A stretch of 64,000 nt of DNA. Origin: Chryseobacterium sp. G0186. GTDB taxonomy: Bacteria > Bacteroidota > Bacteroidia > Flavobacteriales > Weeksellaceae. The stretch is from positions 2,480,001 to 2,544,000 of the forward strand of contig NZ_CP033918.1 in NCBI RefSeq assembly GCF_003815675.1, given 5' to 3'. Below the pieces are notes generated by a model, which was not told where the DNA came from, did no database searches, and saw nothing but the letters and a program-made list of their open reading frames with translations. Shown in pieces: positions 33,704-42,531 of this stretch. Made by a program: the position numbers and the translations under genes. Position 1 is the first letter of the stretch; every line of letters starts with the position of its first letter.

Positions 33704-35176
33704 ATGAACCCAACAATGATTCAGTTTTTCCACTGGTATTCTGAAGGAGATGGAAAATTGTGGAAAGAGGCCGAAAAACAGTCCAAATATTTAGCTCAAT
33801 TAGGAATTACTTCTGTATGGTTTCCGCCAGCCTATAAAGGAACAAATGGAGGATATTCTGTAGGTTATGATGCCTATGACCTTTATGATCTCGGAGAATT
33901 TGACCAAAAAGGAACAACTGCTACCAAATATGGAACGAAAGATGAATATTTAAAGACCATTAAAGCTTTAAAAAAACAAAATATACAGGTTATTGTAGAT
34001 ATTGTATTGGGACATAAAGCCGGCGGTGATGAACTGGAAAAGTTCAAAGTAGTAAAGGTAGATGAGAACAATCGGGAAAAAGTAATTTCCGATATCCTGG
34101 AAATAGAATCCTATACCAAATTCACATTTCCCGGAAGAGAAAAAAAATATTCTGATTTTGAATGGAATTTCACCTGCTTCAGCGGTGTGGACTATGCTGA
34201 GGGTATGGATTCCCATATTTACAAAATACAGTCTGAGTATGGAGATGACTGGGAAGAAATGATTCATGATGAAAAGGGAAATTATGATTATCTGATGTAT
34301 AATGACATTGAGCACCGAAACCCTTTTGTACGGGAAGAACTTAACAGTTGGGCCAAATGGTATTTTGATCAGACAGATTTTGATGGAGTCCGGCTTGATG
34401 CTTTAAAGCATATTTCCTTTGATTTTTATAAGGAATGGCTTACCCTACTCCGCTCTAATTCCGGAAAAAACATTTTTGCGGTTGGGGAATACTGGGCACC
34501 CGGTTATCTCCACTTACTTCAGAAATATATTGAAGTCACAGAGGGAAGCATGAGTCTTTTTGACAGTTCATTGCAAAACAATTTTCATAATGCATCAAAG
34601 GAAGGCAGTGCTTACGATCTCCGAAGAATTTTTGATGAAACTCTTACCCAGGCAGATCCTCTACATTCTGTGAGCCTTGTTGCCAACCATGACACCCAGC
34701 CTCTTCAGGACCTGGAAGCTCCGGTTGAACCCTGGTTTAAGCCTCTGGCCTATGCCTTGATTTTACTACGACAAGACGGTTATCCGTGTGTGTTTTATCC
34801 TGATTTATATGGTACTCATTATATTGATAAAGACAGGGAAGGAAATGATCAGGAAATATTCATGTCAAAAGTAGAGGGCATTGAAGAGCTTCTTAAAGCC
34901 AGAAAGAACCATGCCTATGGGGAACAACGGGATTATTTTGAGGATGCCAATTGCCTTGGATGGGTTCGTGAGGGTGACGACCAGCATACAGGATGTGCCG
35001 TAGTATTGAGCAATAAAGATGCCTACAACAAACCTATGGAAATGGGCAAACGCTATACGGGTAAAAAGTTTAGGGATCTGTTAAAAAGATTCAAAGATAA
35101 AATAACCATTGATGAAAATGGCTGGGGAAATTTTCCGGTACCTGCAGGAAATGTAAGTGTATGGATTTCAGAATAA
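33704..35176 (+). CDS. Alpha-amylase, GH13 (cytoplasmic type)
   Basis: A 490-residue enzyme from ATG 33704 (MNPTMIQFFHWY); an in-frame TTG at 33671 is less likely. There is no signal peptide, so it is cytoplasmic. The GH13 catalytic residues are D232 in FDGVRLDALKHI, E262 in FAVGEYW and D330 in LVANHDTQPL. The PPAYKGTNGGYSVGYDAYDLYDLGEFDQKGT block is typical of the GH13_5 intracellular amylases. It hydrolyses internal alpha-1,4 bonds of malto-oligosaccharides or glycogen. It stands alone, with no glycogen genes near. Confidence 0.93.
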   Translation: MNPTMIQFFHWYSEGDGKLWKEAEKQSKYLAQLGITSVWFPPAYKGTNGGYSVGYDAYDLYDLGEFDQKGTTATKYGTKDEYLKTIKALKKQNIQVIVDIVLGHKAGGDELEKFKVVKVDENNREKVISDILEIESYTKFTFPGREKKYSDFEWNFTCFSGVDYAEGMDSHIYKIQSEYGDDWEEMIHDEKGNYDYLMYNDIEHRNPFVREELNSWAKWYFDQTDFDGVRLDALKHISFDFYKEWLTLLRSNSGKNIFAVGEYWAPGYLHLLQKYIEVTEGSMSLFDSSLQNNFHNASKEGSAYDLRRIFDETLTQADPLHSVSLVANHDTQPLQDLEAPVEPWFKPLAYALILLRQDGYPCVFYPDLYGTHYIDKDREGNDQEIFMSKVEGIEELLKARKNHAYGEQRDYFEDANCLGWVREGDDQHTGCAVVLSNKDAYNKPMEMGKRYTGKKFRDLLKRFKDKITIDENGWGNFPVPAGNVSVWISE

Positions 35177-35201
35177 GAACAGCAGTAAACCTAATAAAAT
35201 A

Positions 35202-35236
35202 TAAAAGCGTACATCAGTGATGTACGCTTTATTTTC
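35202..35236. terminator. Rho-independent terminator
   Basis: Perfect hairpin AAAGCGTACATCA-GT-GATGTACGCTTT with T-rich tail. It follows the amylase gene and also lies just beyond the stop of the minus-strand GG-leader peptide, so it may serve both. Confidence 0.88.
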
Positions 35237-35251
35237 TTATAATTCAGAATA

Positions 35252-35419
35252 TTAGCATTTAATTCCACGGCAGCTCCATGGATCCTGAGCCCATTCACAA
35301 CAATAATTATCTTCATTATAAAAACAGCATATTCTGTCTCTGATGATAATACCTCCATTTAGGTTTTTAAGCTCTTCTCTGTTAATCTTTCTTGCGTTTT
35401 GAAGTTTTGTGGATTTCAT
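35252..35419 (-). CDS. Bacteriocin-like double-glycine-leader peptide, 55 aa, six core cysteines
   Basis: A 55-codon reading frame that runs from ATG at 35419 to TAA at 35252. The leader MKSTKLQNARKINREELKNL ends in NGG (residues 21-23), the double-glycine cleavage pattern with a preceding L-x-x-x-N-G-G shape that PCAT peptidases recognise. The 32-residue core carries six cysteines at positions 31, 32, 40, 41, 50 and 55 (CC, seven residues, CC, eight, C, four, C). Bacteroidetes genomes hold many such bacteriocin-like peptides. No modification enzyme or transporter gene is adjacent, so maturation would need factors encoded elsewhere. Confidence 0.72.
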   Translation of the reverse strand: MKSTKLQNARKINREELKNLNGGIIIRDRICCFYNEDNYCCEWAQDPWSCRGIKC

Positions 35420-35559
35420 AGTTTAATGTTTTTAGAGTTTGGTTTTATAAATATAATGAAAAAACTCAGACAAACACCATAACAAACTATAAAACAACTA
35501 AATAAGACAACAATCTTCTAAGAAAAAAGCTCAAATTAAAAACCACTTCTTCATATTTA

Positions 35560-36900
35560 TCATTCTATTTTTTGTATTCTTAGAATTTCCGGTCGTTCCG
35601 ATTGATCAGAAATTTTACCGGTTCTGGCAAACTCTGCCCAAAGTGCCCTTATCTTTTTACCGTTCTCATGAATACGTTCCCAAGGAATACCCTTTAACAT
35701 TTCTGACGATTTCCAGGCGGTTTCGTTACCAAAAATCAAGGGAAGATCTATGCAGTGTGAAGCTCCTATTGTATTTTCCTTTAACTTGGAATGTATTCTG
35801 AATAAATAAACATTTCCTCCTCCCCTGGCAAGGTTCTCTGCAAATTGTCTGGCAGGAGTTCCATAGATAAATTCTGTAGTTTTCTCCACAGTCTTGTCCA
35901 TAATTTTTAATCCCAGACCTTTTCCAAAGTATTTATTTAAAGCTTCTGAAGTTTTAAGGTAAAATGCTGTTTCATCATTATTCAGTCCAATCAAAACATC
36001 ATATTTTCGGGCATTATCCTTCCACTTTTCTGCAGACTCCTCTTCTTTGCATAAAGGTGGGAAACCATACTGAGGACCAAAGGGCATTGCAGCTTTCAAA
36101 CCAAATTTCATGACAGACGGCACAAATTTCCCATAATCATCCATCATTTTTAAAACATCCGTTTCATCTTTAATTTCCTCAGTTTTTTTCAAAAATTCGG
36201 CAAACATTTTCTGTCTTTTATGGCGTAATCCTAAAGGTGCACTCTGAATAATTACCCGTTGAAAAAGACCGTCAATACTTTCCGAGATCATCAAATGTGC
36301 AATGGCATCACCACCTGATGACTGTCCGAGCAATGTAATATTTTCCGCATCACCACCGAAGTATGTAATATTTGTCTTGATCCACTTCAATGCTTCGATC
36401 ATATCAAATAATCCCAGATTTGGAGGTCTTTTTTCATCACCTCCTAAGAAACCAAAAAGACCTAAGCGATATGAAACAGTAACGACTATAATCTGCTGTT
36501 CTTTTACCCATTCTGCAGCATCCGCAGTAGGCAGATCTCCACACCCAATCTCATGAGAACCTCCATGAATCCAAACAACAACAGGGAGTTTTTCATTTTC
36601 AATGATATTTTCCGGACGGATTACTGAAAGGTATTGGGTAGATTCATCCGGTTCAAATTTTTCTACAGGAGTTGCCCCAATCATTTTTTCTACCAAGGGA
36701 CTGAGTGTCTGTGGACACACCGGAGTTTTATCGGGAGACGTAATATCTGATACTGAAGTTTCAACAGGAACAGGTTTCTGATATCTTTCGGAACGGGCAT
36801 AACGAATACTTTTAGCCCTGATAACGCCATTTTCTTTCAATGCTATAATTCTTCCTACTCTGGTTTCAAAAATGTAGGTTTCTTTCTGCAATGACTTCAT
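35560..36900 (-). CDS. Carboxylesterase/lipase, type B
   Basis: A 446-residue esterase. The oxyanion hole lies in VVVWIHGGSHEIGCGD, the nucleophile S194 in LLGQSSGGDAIAHLM, and the late catalytic His near NTIGASHCIDLPLIFG. The YRLGLFGFLGG segment and the block around NLGLFDMIEALKWIKTNITYFGG are typical of the family. No signal peptide is present, so it is cytoplasmic. It would hydrolyse short-chain or aromatic esters; the substrate is unknown. The gene is preceded by about 110 bp of AT-rich DNA and is not in an obvious operon. Confidence 0.9.
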   Translation of the reverse strand: MKSLQKETYIFETRVGRIIALKENGVIRAKSIRYARSERYQKPVPVETSVSDITSPDKTPVCPQTLSPLVEKMIGATPVEKFEPDESTQYLSVIRPENIIENEKLPVVVWIHGGSHEIGCGDLPTADAAEWVKEQQIIVVTVSYRLGLFGFLGGDEKRPPNLGLFDMIEALKWIKTNITYFGGDAENITLLGQSSGGDAIAHLMISESIDGLFQRVIIQSAPLGLRHKRQKMFAEFLKKTEEIKDETDVLKMMDDYGKFVPSVMKFGLKAAMPFGPQYGFPPLCKEEESAEKWKDNARKYDVLIGLNNDETAFYLKTSEALNKYFGKGLGLKIMDKTVEKTTEFIYGTPARQFAENLARGGGNVYLFRIHSKLKENTIGASHCIDLPLIFGNETAWKSSEMLKGIPWERIHENGKKIRALWAEFARTGKISDQSERPEILRIQKIE

Positions 36901-37012
36901 TGTTAAAAATTTGACAACTGTTAACTTTAAAGATAGCTCTGTTTTTTGAAAATAAAAAATTTAATTTATTATAAAACACAGTATAATCATAAAAATATAG
37001 TGCTCTTGATGC

Positions 37013-37915
37013 TTAATTGAGATTTTTATATTCACTTGGAGAAACGCCCATTTTTGTTTTAAACAACCTTGTAAAATGCTGTGGATATTTAAAGCCTAGA
37101 TCATAAGAAATTTCACTGATGGATTTTCCCTGATCCCACATCTGTTCCTTGGCTACATCAATCAGTTTATTATGGATAAATTCCTGCGGGGAAATTCCCA
37201 ACTCCTTTTTAATTAAATCACCAAAATAATTGGCAGAAAGATTGAGTTTTTCTGCAAAATAATTGACCATCGGGAATCCAATATTTTTGGGTGCATCAGA
37301 TTTCAGATAAGCATCTACGAGATTTTCAAATTTCCCGATTACCCCTTGATTGATGTGATCTCTTGTGATAAACTGACGGTCATAGAAACGCATACAGTAA
37401 TTTAAAAACAATTCAATATTGTTTACGACTAACGATTTGCTATGTTTATCAATGGCCTGTTCCAGTTCCAGTTTGATGTTTTTAAAGCATTCCAATATAA
37501 TTTCTCTTTCTTTTTCAGAAAGGTGCAGGGCTTCATGTACATCATAGGAAAAGAAATTATAATCTTTGATATGTTTCCCTAGGTTTGTTCCTTTAATTAA
37601 ATCAGGATGAAACAGTAAGGCATATCCTGCCGGCTGAATGGGAATCCCATCACTCTTTACCCCACTTACCTGCCCGGGAGCAATAAAAACCAATGTTCCT
37701 TCCTGGTAATCGTAGCTGTGTTTTCCATAATACATGTCTCCACACTTCACATCTTTCAGAAATACGGTATAAAATGCATAGGTTCTTTTATAGCTACAGA
37801 TGGGAGCTGACTTAGAAAAATCAACGATACTTACCAACGGATGCAACGTTTCCTGATTGGCCATTTTGTTGTACTCTGAAATGCTATGTATGTTCTCAAC
37901 TTCCTGATTTCCCAT
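37013..37915 (-). CDS. AraC-family transcriptional regulator
   Basis: A 300-residue regulator from ATG 37915 (MGNQEVENIHSISEYNKM); the longer frame reaching 38068 would extend into the divergent promoter region and is less likely. The N-terminal cupin-like ligand-binding domain (about 1-180) precedes two helix-turn-helix units: LNLSANYFGDLIKKELGISPQEFI and ISEISYDLGFKYPQHFTRLFKTKMGVSPSEYK. It is transcribed away from the cupin/alcohol dehydrogenase pair, its likely target. The inducer is unknown. Confidence 0.9.
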   Translation of the reverse strand: MGNQEVENIHSISEYNKMANQETLHPLVSIVDFSKSAPICSYKRTYAFYTVFLKDVKCGDMYYGKHSYDYQEGTLVFIAPGQVSGVKSDGIPIQPAGYALLFHPDLIKGTNLGKHIKDYNFFSYDVHEALHLSEKEREIILECFKNIKLELEQAIDKHSKSLVVNNIELFLNYCMRFYDRQFITRDHINQGVIGKFENLVDAYLKSDAPKNIGFPMVNYFAEKLNLSANYFGDLIKKELGISPQEFIHNKLIDVAKEQMWDQGKSISEISYDLGFKYPQHFTRLFKTKMGVSPSEYKNLN

Positions 37916-38045
37916 TGAAATAGTTTTAATCTTATTCAAAATTACTACTTTCTGATATAACAGATCTTTCGTCTGTAAAATTGGTAAGTAATTCGGTAAT
38001 CTGTATAAGCCCAATTGATCTAAAAGTTTCGACTTTTGTACCGTT

Positions 38046-38450
38046 ATGGAAAATTTTAAAACCAACATTTTTCCAAAGGGAGAAAAAGCTTCTTCTGATT
38101 ATTTTTCAGGAGGAACAGCCTGGGTTTATATAATGAAACCTAATGAGGATCAGCTGAACTGCCAGATCGGTAATGTAACCTTTGAACCTGGGTGCAGAAA
38201 TAATTGGCATTCCCACGGAGGCGGACAGATTTTAATCGTAACTTCAGGAACAGGTTTTTATCAGGAGAAAGGTAAACCTGCACAGGTTTTACATTCGGGA
38301 GACGTTGTTACTATTCTTCCTCATGTGGTTCACTGGCATGGTGCAGCTCCTGATAGTGAATTTACACATCTTGCCATCAACACCAATACTCAAAACAGAA
38401 TTGTGGAATGGCTGGAACCTGTAACGGATGAAGAATATAACAATTTATAA
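38046..38450 (+). CDS. Cupin domain protein
   Basis: A 134-residue single-domain cupin. Metal-binding residues fall in motif 1 (NNWHSHGGGQILIVTSGTGFYQ, with H-x-H and a downstream residue) and motif 2 (PHVVHWHGAAPDS). It belongs with carboxymuconolactone decarboxylase-associated or small-molecule-binding cupins. It lies 26 bp ahead of an alcohol dehydrogenase gene and opposite to an AraC regulator, which makes it probable that the three work together. Function within that unit is not known. Confidence 0.85.
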   Translation: MENFKTNIFPKGEKASSDYFSGGTAWVYIMKPNEDQLNCQIGNVTFEPGCRNNWHSHGGGQILIVTSGTGFYQEKGKPAQVLHSGDVVTILPHVVHWHGAAPDSEFTHLAINTNTQNRIVEWLEPVTDEEYNNL

Positions 38451-38476
38451 CTTGAACTAATTAAATTAAATAACAA

Positions 38477-39529
38477 ATGAGCACATTTACAGTAAAAGCG
38501 TATGGAACGGAATCCACTACGGCAGACCTGAAAGAAATGAATATTGAGAGAAGAGAGGTTACTCCAAAGGATGTAGAAATTGAAATTCTATACTGCGGGG
38601 TATGTCATTCTGATCTTCATACGGCAAGAAACGACTGGGGCGGAACGATGTACCCTGCGGTTCCCGGACATGAAATTGTAGGAAGAATTACAAGGGTAGG
38701 AAATGAAGTAAGCAAATTTAAAGTAGGTGACCTTGCAGGGGTAGGATGTATTGTAGATTCATGCGGTCATTGCGGAAGTTGTCAGCATGACCTTGAACAA
38801 TACTGTGAAAACGGTTTTACCGGTACTTATAATGGTCAAGACAAACATTTGGGTGGACATACTTTTGGTGGATATTCTCAAAAAGTAGTGGTAGACTCTA
38901 ATCATGTACTAAAGGTTCCTGAAAACCTTGACCTTGCGGCTGTAGCTCCACTTTTATGTGCTGGAATTACAACATGGTCACCATTGAAACATTGGAATGT
39001 AGGCCCCAACTCTAAAGTAGCAGTAGTTGGATTGGGAGGTTTAGGGCATATGGCTATTAAACTAGCAAAAGGTTTGGGAGCAGAGGTTACTTTATTCTCC
39101 AGAACTCCGGGAAAAACTGATGATGCCAAGCAACTAGGTGCTGATCATGTGATCATCTCTACTGATGAAGAACAAATGAAGTCTGTAAAGGGTAAATTCG
39201 ATGTCATTATTGATACGGTTCCTTATGTACATGATGTAAATCCTTATGTGACAACTTTAAATATCGACGGAACTCACGTTCTTGTTGGATATTTAGGTGG
39301 TTTAGAACCTATGTTGAATACAGTTCCGATGATTCTTGGAAGAAAATCAGTAGCTGGATCTGTGATTGGAGGTATTGCTGAAACTCAGGAAATGTTAGAC
39401 TTCTGCGGAGAACATAATATCGTTTCAGAAATCGAAATGATCAAGATGCAGGAAATTAATGAAGCCTATGAAAGGATGCTGAAAAGTGATGTGAGATATC
39501 GTTTCGTAATTGATATGCAGTCTTTATAA
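38477..39529 (+). CDS. Zinc-dependent alcohol dehydrogenase (cinnamyl alcohol/YahK type)
   Basis: A 350-residue medium-chain dehydrogenase. Catalytic zinc ligands are in CGVCHSDLHTARNDWG (Cys) and VPGHEIVGRI (His), structural zinc cysteines in IVDSCGHCGSCQHDLEQYC, and the nucleotide-binding loop is VAVVGLGGLGHMAIKLAKGLGAEV. The CAD/YahK branch uses NADPH and reduces aldehydes broadly. It follows the cupin gene closely and ends at a terminator. The natural substrate is not known. Confidence 0.93.
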   Translation: MSTFTVKAYGTESTTADLKEMNIERREVTPKDVEIEILYCGVCHSDLHTARNDWGGTMYPAVPGHEIVGRITRVGNEVSKFKVGDLAGVGCIVDSCGHCGSCQHDLEQYCENGFTGTYNGQDKHLGGHTFGGYSQKVVVDSNHVLKVPENLDLAAVAPLLCAGITTWSPLKHWNVGPNSKVAVVGLGGLGHMAIKLAKGLGAEVTLFSRTPGKTDDAKQLGADHVIISTDEEQMKSVKGKFDVIIDTVPYVHDVNPYVTTLNIDGTHVLVGYLGGLEPMLNTVPMILGRKSVAGSVIGGIAETQEMLDFCGEHNIVSEIEMIKMQEINEAYERMLKSDVRYRFVIDMQSL

Positions 39530-39549
39530 GCTGACATTTGACCTTAAAC

Positions 39550-39583
39550 ATAAAAGACTCTTCGATTTGAAGGGTCTTTTTCT
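39550..39583 (+). terminator. Rho-independent terminator
   Basis: The hairpin AAAGACTCTTC-GATTT-GAAGGGTCTTT is followed by TTCTTTTTTT after the alcohol dehydrogenase gene. Confidence 0.82.
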
Positions 39584-39600
39584 TTTTTTATTTTTTAAGT

Positions 39601-39665
39601 TTAGGCTGAAGCCAATGGAGTTTTTTATTTATTTTAAATGGGCTAAAGCCCATTTCTATTGAATA
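39601..39665. repeat. REP-like palindromic repeat
   Basis: Two small palindromes, GGCTGAAGCC and AAATGGGCTAAAGCCCATTT (39636-39655), lie in a TA-rich spacer beside the terminator. The pattern resembles dispersed REP-like elements of Flavobacteria, but only one copy is in this window. Confidence 0.55.
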
Positions 39666-39713
39666 TCTTCTCGATGATTTTTCAGATAACGCTAATTTTT
39701 AAATCCTGTTCTT

Positions 39714-40091
39714 TTATTTTTTACATTGTACATTTCTTTCCATATCCTGAAATGCCCAATCGGCCATGGCATCAATAACGGGAGCCAATTCATTTCCTGC
39801 TTCACTTAGTTTATAAGTAACGTGAGGAGGAACTACAGGTTTTGCTGTTCTGGTGACCAACCCATCTGCTTCCAATTGCTTAAGATGCTGAATTAACATT
39901 TTTTCTGTTACTGCAGGAATTGCTCTTTTCAATTCACTGTATCTTTTCTCTCCTGTGGAAAGGTTGAATAGAATAATAGGCTTCCAAAAACCGCCAATCC
40001 TTTCCATGACATACATTACGGGGCAATCCTGTACTATTTTTCTGTTTTCCTGAATGGTTGAATTTTCTTTAATAGCTGTCATATGATACAT
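39714..40091 (-). CDS. HxlR-family transcriptional regulator
   Basis: A 125-residue winged-helix protein with the HxlR signature: an N-terminal CPVMYVMERIGGFWKPIILFNL, with Cys possibly redox-sensitive, then YSELKRAIPAVTEKMLIQHLKQLEADGLVTRT and VPPHVTYKLSEAGNELAPVI. HxlR dimers sense formaldehyde, quinones or redox stress in studied cases. It is transcribed away from the NmrA-like gene across 72 bp that hold a readable operator and promoter. Confidence 0.92.
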   Translation of the reverse strand: MYHMTAIKENSTIQENRKIVQDCPVMYVMERIGGFWKPIILFNLSTGEKRYSELKRAIPAVTEKMLIQHLKQLEADGLVTRTAKPVVPPHVTYKLSEAGNELAPVIDAMADWAFQDMERNVQCKK

Positions 40092-40099
40092 ACTTTAGG

Positions 40100-40138
40100 G
40101 TAAGTACTTGCATAAAAGTAAGTACAAATATAACTTTG
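40100..40138 (+). promoter_or_regulatory. NmrA-like gene promoter with candidate HxlR operator
   Basis: Direct repeats GTAAGTAC at 40100-40107 and 40118-40125 are spaced 18 bp. They overlap a Bacteroidetes promoter: TTG at 40108-40110, 20 nt, and TAACTTTG at 40131-40138. A repressor bound at the repeats would block this promoter. Confidence 0.6.
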
Positions 40139-40163
40139 TATTAGGAAATAAAAAAATATTATT

Positions 40164-41042
40164 ATGAAAATTATCATCACAGGCTCACTAGGAAATGTAG
40201 CTAAACCTTTGACTCAACAATTAGTAGGTGAAGGACATCAGGTTACGGTAATCAGCAGCAGTGAAGCAAGAAAACAAAATATTGAATCATTGGGAGCCAC
40301 CGCAGCAATCGGTTCTATTACAGATACTGATTTCTTAACGCAAACTTTTACCGGCGCAGATGCTGTATTTGTAATGACTCCTCCTGCCATTGGAGCGGAT
40401 AATATTGTTCAAAATACAATCAACGTAGGAAAAAAATATGCAGAAGCTTTAAAAAATGCCCATGTAAAAAAAGCAGTAATGCTAAGCAGCGTAGGAGCAG
40501 AATCTCCTGTAGAAACAGGTCCTATCAAAGGGCTTCATCATATCGAAAAGCTTTATCATGAAGTAGAAAATACATCATTTACATTCCTGAGAGCAGGCTA
40601 TTTTTACACTAATTTTTTCAATGATATTCCTTTGGTCAAAAATGCAGGAATCATTGGAGGGAACTATCCGGAAAGTACAGAAATTCCATTGGTTCATCCA
40701 ACTGATATTGCAAAGGCAGCAGCTGAGGAACTGGTAAAAACTGAAAGTGGAAAAAATATCCGATATATTGTAGGTGATTCCCGAAAAGCTTCTGACTTCG
40801 CAAAGGTACTTGGGGCCTCAGTGGAAAAACCTGAATTGCCATGGGTAGAATTTTCGGATGAAGAATCTTTAAATGGAATGCTACAGGCTGGTTTACCAAA
40901 GGATATGGCAGAACTATATGTTGAAATGGGAAGAGGAATGAAAACTGGAGTGGTACAGAAAGATTTTACAGAACACGGATCTCCTGTTACCGGAAGTATT
41001 AAGTTGGAGGATTTTGCTAAAGAGTTTTCAACTCATTTTTAA
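40164..41042 (+). CDS. NmrA-like NAD(P)-binding protein
   Basis: A 292-residue short-chain-dehydrogenase-like protein of the atypical NmrA/HSCARG group. It opens with IIITGSLGNVAKPLTQQLVGEGHQVTVI, a Rossmann GxxGxxx loop. Residues around AVMLSSVGAESPVETGPIKGLHHIEKLYHEVENT and TFLRAGYFYTNFF fit the quinone oxidoreductase 2 / QorB-like subgroup. It is divergent from an HxlR regulator, a common arrangement for quinone or aldehyde stress genes. Redox sensing or quinone reduction is an inference. Confidence 0.88.
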   Translation: MKIIITGSLGNVAKPLTQQLVGEGHQVTVISSSEARKQNIESLGATAAIGSITDTDFLTQTFTGADAVFVMTPPAIGADNIVQNTINVGKKYAEALKNAHVKKAVMLSSVGAESPVETGPIKGLHHIEKLYHEVENTSFTFLRAGYFYTNFFNDIPLVKNAGIIGGNYPESTEIPLVHPTDIAKAAAEELVKTESGKNIRYIVGDSRKASDFAKVLGASVEKPELPWVEFSDEESLNGMLQAGLPKDMAELYVEMGRGMKTGVVQKDFTEHGSPVTGSIKLEDFAKEFSTHF

Positions 41043-41068
41043 ATCATTTCTTTTATCTTATTAAAAAC

Positions 41069-41109
41069 AAGGCTTCGGTGCACCAAAGGTGCGCCGAAGC
41101 CTTATTTTT
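41069..41109. terminator. Bidirectional terminator
   Basis: The strong hairpin AAGGCTTCGGTGCACC-AAA-GGTGCGCCGAAGCCTT lies between the NmrA-like gene and the convergent phosphodiesterase gene. Confidence 0.88.
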
Positions 41110-41144
41110 CTATCGTATTGTTTTGACTTTTACCTCAACTACAA

Positions 41145-42428
41145 TTACTTTTTATCTTTCAATATTTTTTTCAACACTTTTATTTTTCCGTCGATAGACT
41201 GGTCAATTTTTAATCCTAAAATATCAGCAACCAAGGGATAAACATTAATATTATTGAATTCACCAACCGTCAGATTATTTTGAAATTCTGGTCCCCAAGC
41301 ATAGAAAGTAGCTTTCATTTCAGGAACTGTTCTAGGGTTATATCCGTGTTTTGCTACTGATGTTTTTTTACCTTTCTCAAGGAAAATTTTAGGAGCCTTT
41401 GGAATCAGAAGAATTTGTCCTATTCTGTGGTATTGGTCATCTCGTGTAGCAAAATGCAGGTATTTAGGAAGTTTTTTGTCCAGATACACTTCATAATCCT
41501 CTGTTTTATTCTTTTTCAATTCCTTGTAAACCTTTTTTACCTCATCCTGATTTTTAACATATACTCTTAAAAGCGTCTGAGAATTGTAAAAATCAAATCT
41601 GTTTTTATCAAAGAGCAGAGCCGGAATTTCCAATGGAGTTCCTCCATCAACCTTGATCATTCCATGGTCAGAAACAAAAATAAAGTTGACATTTTTTAAT
41701 CCTAGATTATTTACTTTCTGCACCAAATCTCCTATGGCCTGATCGATCAGCTGAACAGCAACTTCAGTTTCCTTTGCATCAGGTCCGTAATGATGGCCGC
41801 TTCCATCCACTTCCGGAAAGTAAAGGGAAATAAAGTGAGGTCTTTTCTCTTCAGGCAACTTTAACCAGTTCACTACTTTTTCCACTTTTTCAGATGGAGT
41901 AAATTTTTCGTGGTATGGATAATAGTAAGAAGGTCTCGTTCCGCCTGCATCACTGGCAGAACCTACCCACATTAATGAAGCAGATACCATTCCTTGTTTC
42001 TCTGCCAATCCCCAAAGCGGAGTTCCACCATACCAGCTTCCATCTTCTGCATTTTTTTTGCTGCTCATGGCGTAGGATTCTTTTCTCTTATAATCATAGA
42101 AAAAATTATCAATCAACCCATGATGAGATGGGTAAAGCCCGGTGATCAGACTCCAGTGATTGGGAAAGGTAATACTTGGATAACTTGGAATCATTGCCTC
42201 TGCCTTTACACCACTATTGGAAAGCTTCAACAGGTTTTCAGCATTGTATTTTTTTGCATAATCATATCGAAAACCATCTGTGGAAATCATGATCACATAG
42301 GGTTTAGATTGGGCTTCCGTATTGTTTTGCCTACCCGGAACGACTACCTGAGCCGTGTCTATATTTACCTGTTGGCCAAAAACCGTTAAGGAAATAAACA
42401 GCAGTAAAAAATGTATTCCTCGCTTCAT
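41145..42428 (-). CDS. Exported nucleotide pyrophosphatase/phosphodiesterase (alkaline phosphatase superfamily)
   Basis: A 427-residue protein with signal peptide MKRGIHFLLLFISLTVFGQ. ISTDGFRYDYAKKY supplies the first zinc Asp, SYPSITFPNHWSLITGLYPSHHGL holds the Thr nucleophile and N-H pair of the NPP family, and VDGSGHHYGPD and VSDHGMI provide further metal ligands. NPP enzymes split phosphodiester or pyrophosphate bonds of nucleotides and phospholipids. It is periplasmic. The gene starts about 100 bp from the next minus-strand gene. Confidence 0.9.
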   Translation of the reverse strand: MKRGIHFLLLFISLTVFGQQVNIDTAQVVVPGRQNNTEAQSKPYVIMISTDGFRYDYAKKYNAENLLKLSNSGVKAEAMIPSYPSITFPNHWSLITGLYPSHHGLIDNFFYDYKRKESYAMSSKKNAEDGSWYGGTPLWGLAEKQGMVSASLMWVGSASDAGGTRPSYYYPYHEKFTPSEKVEKVVNWLKLPEEKRPHFISLYFPEVDGSGHHYGPDAKETEVAVQLIDQAIGDLVQKVNNLGLKNVNFIFVSDHGMIKVDGGTPLEIPALLFDKNRFDFYNSQTLLRVYVKNQDEVKKVYKELKKNKTEDYEVYLDKKLPKYLHFATRDDQYHRIGQILLIPKAPKIFLEKGKKTSVAKHGYNPRTVPEMKATFYAWGPEFQNNLTVGEFNNINVYPLVADILGLKIDQSIDGKIKVLKKILKDKK

Positions 42429-42531
42429 TATTTTAATTTTTGCAAAGTTACATTCTCTAATGCTGCCTAGAAAGTTTACGAGGTTAAAAGTATATTAAAA
42501 ACCTATTCTTTTGAATTTAAATTAATCCAAG

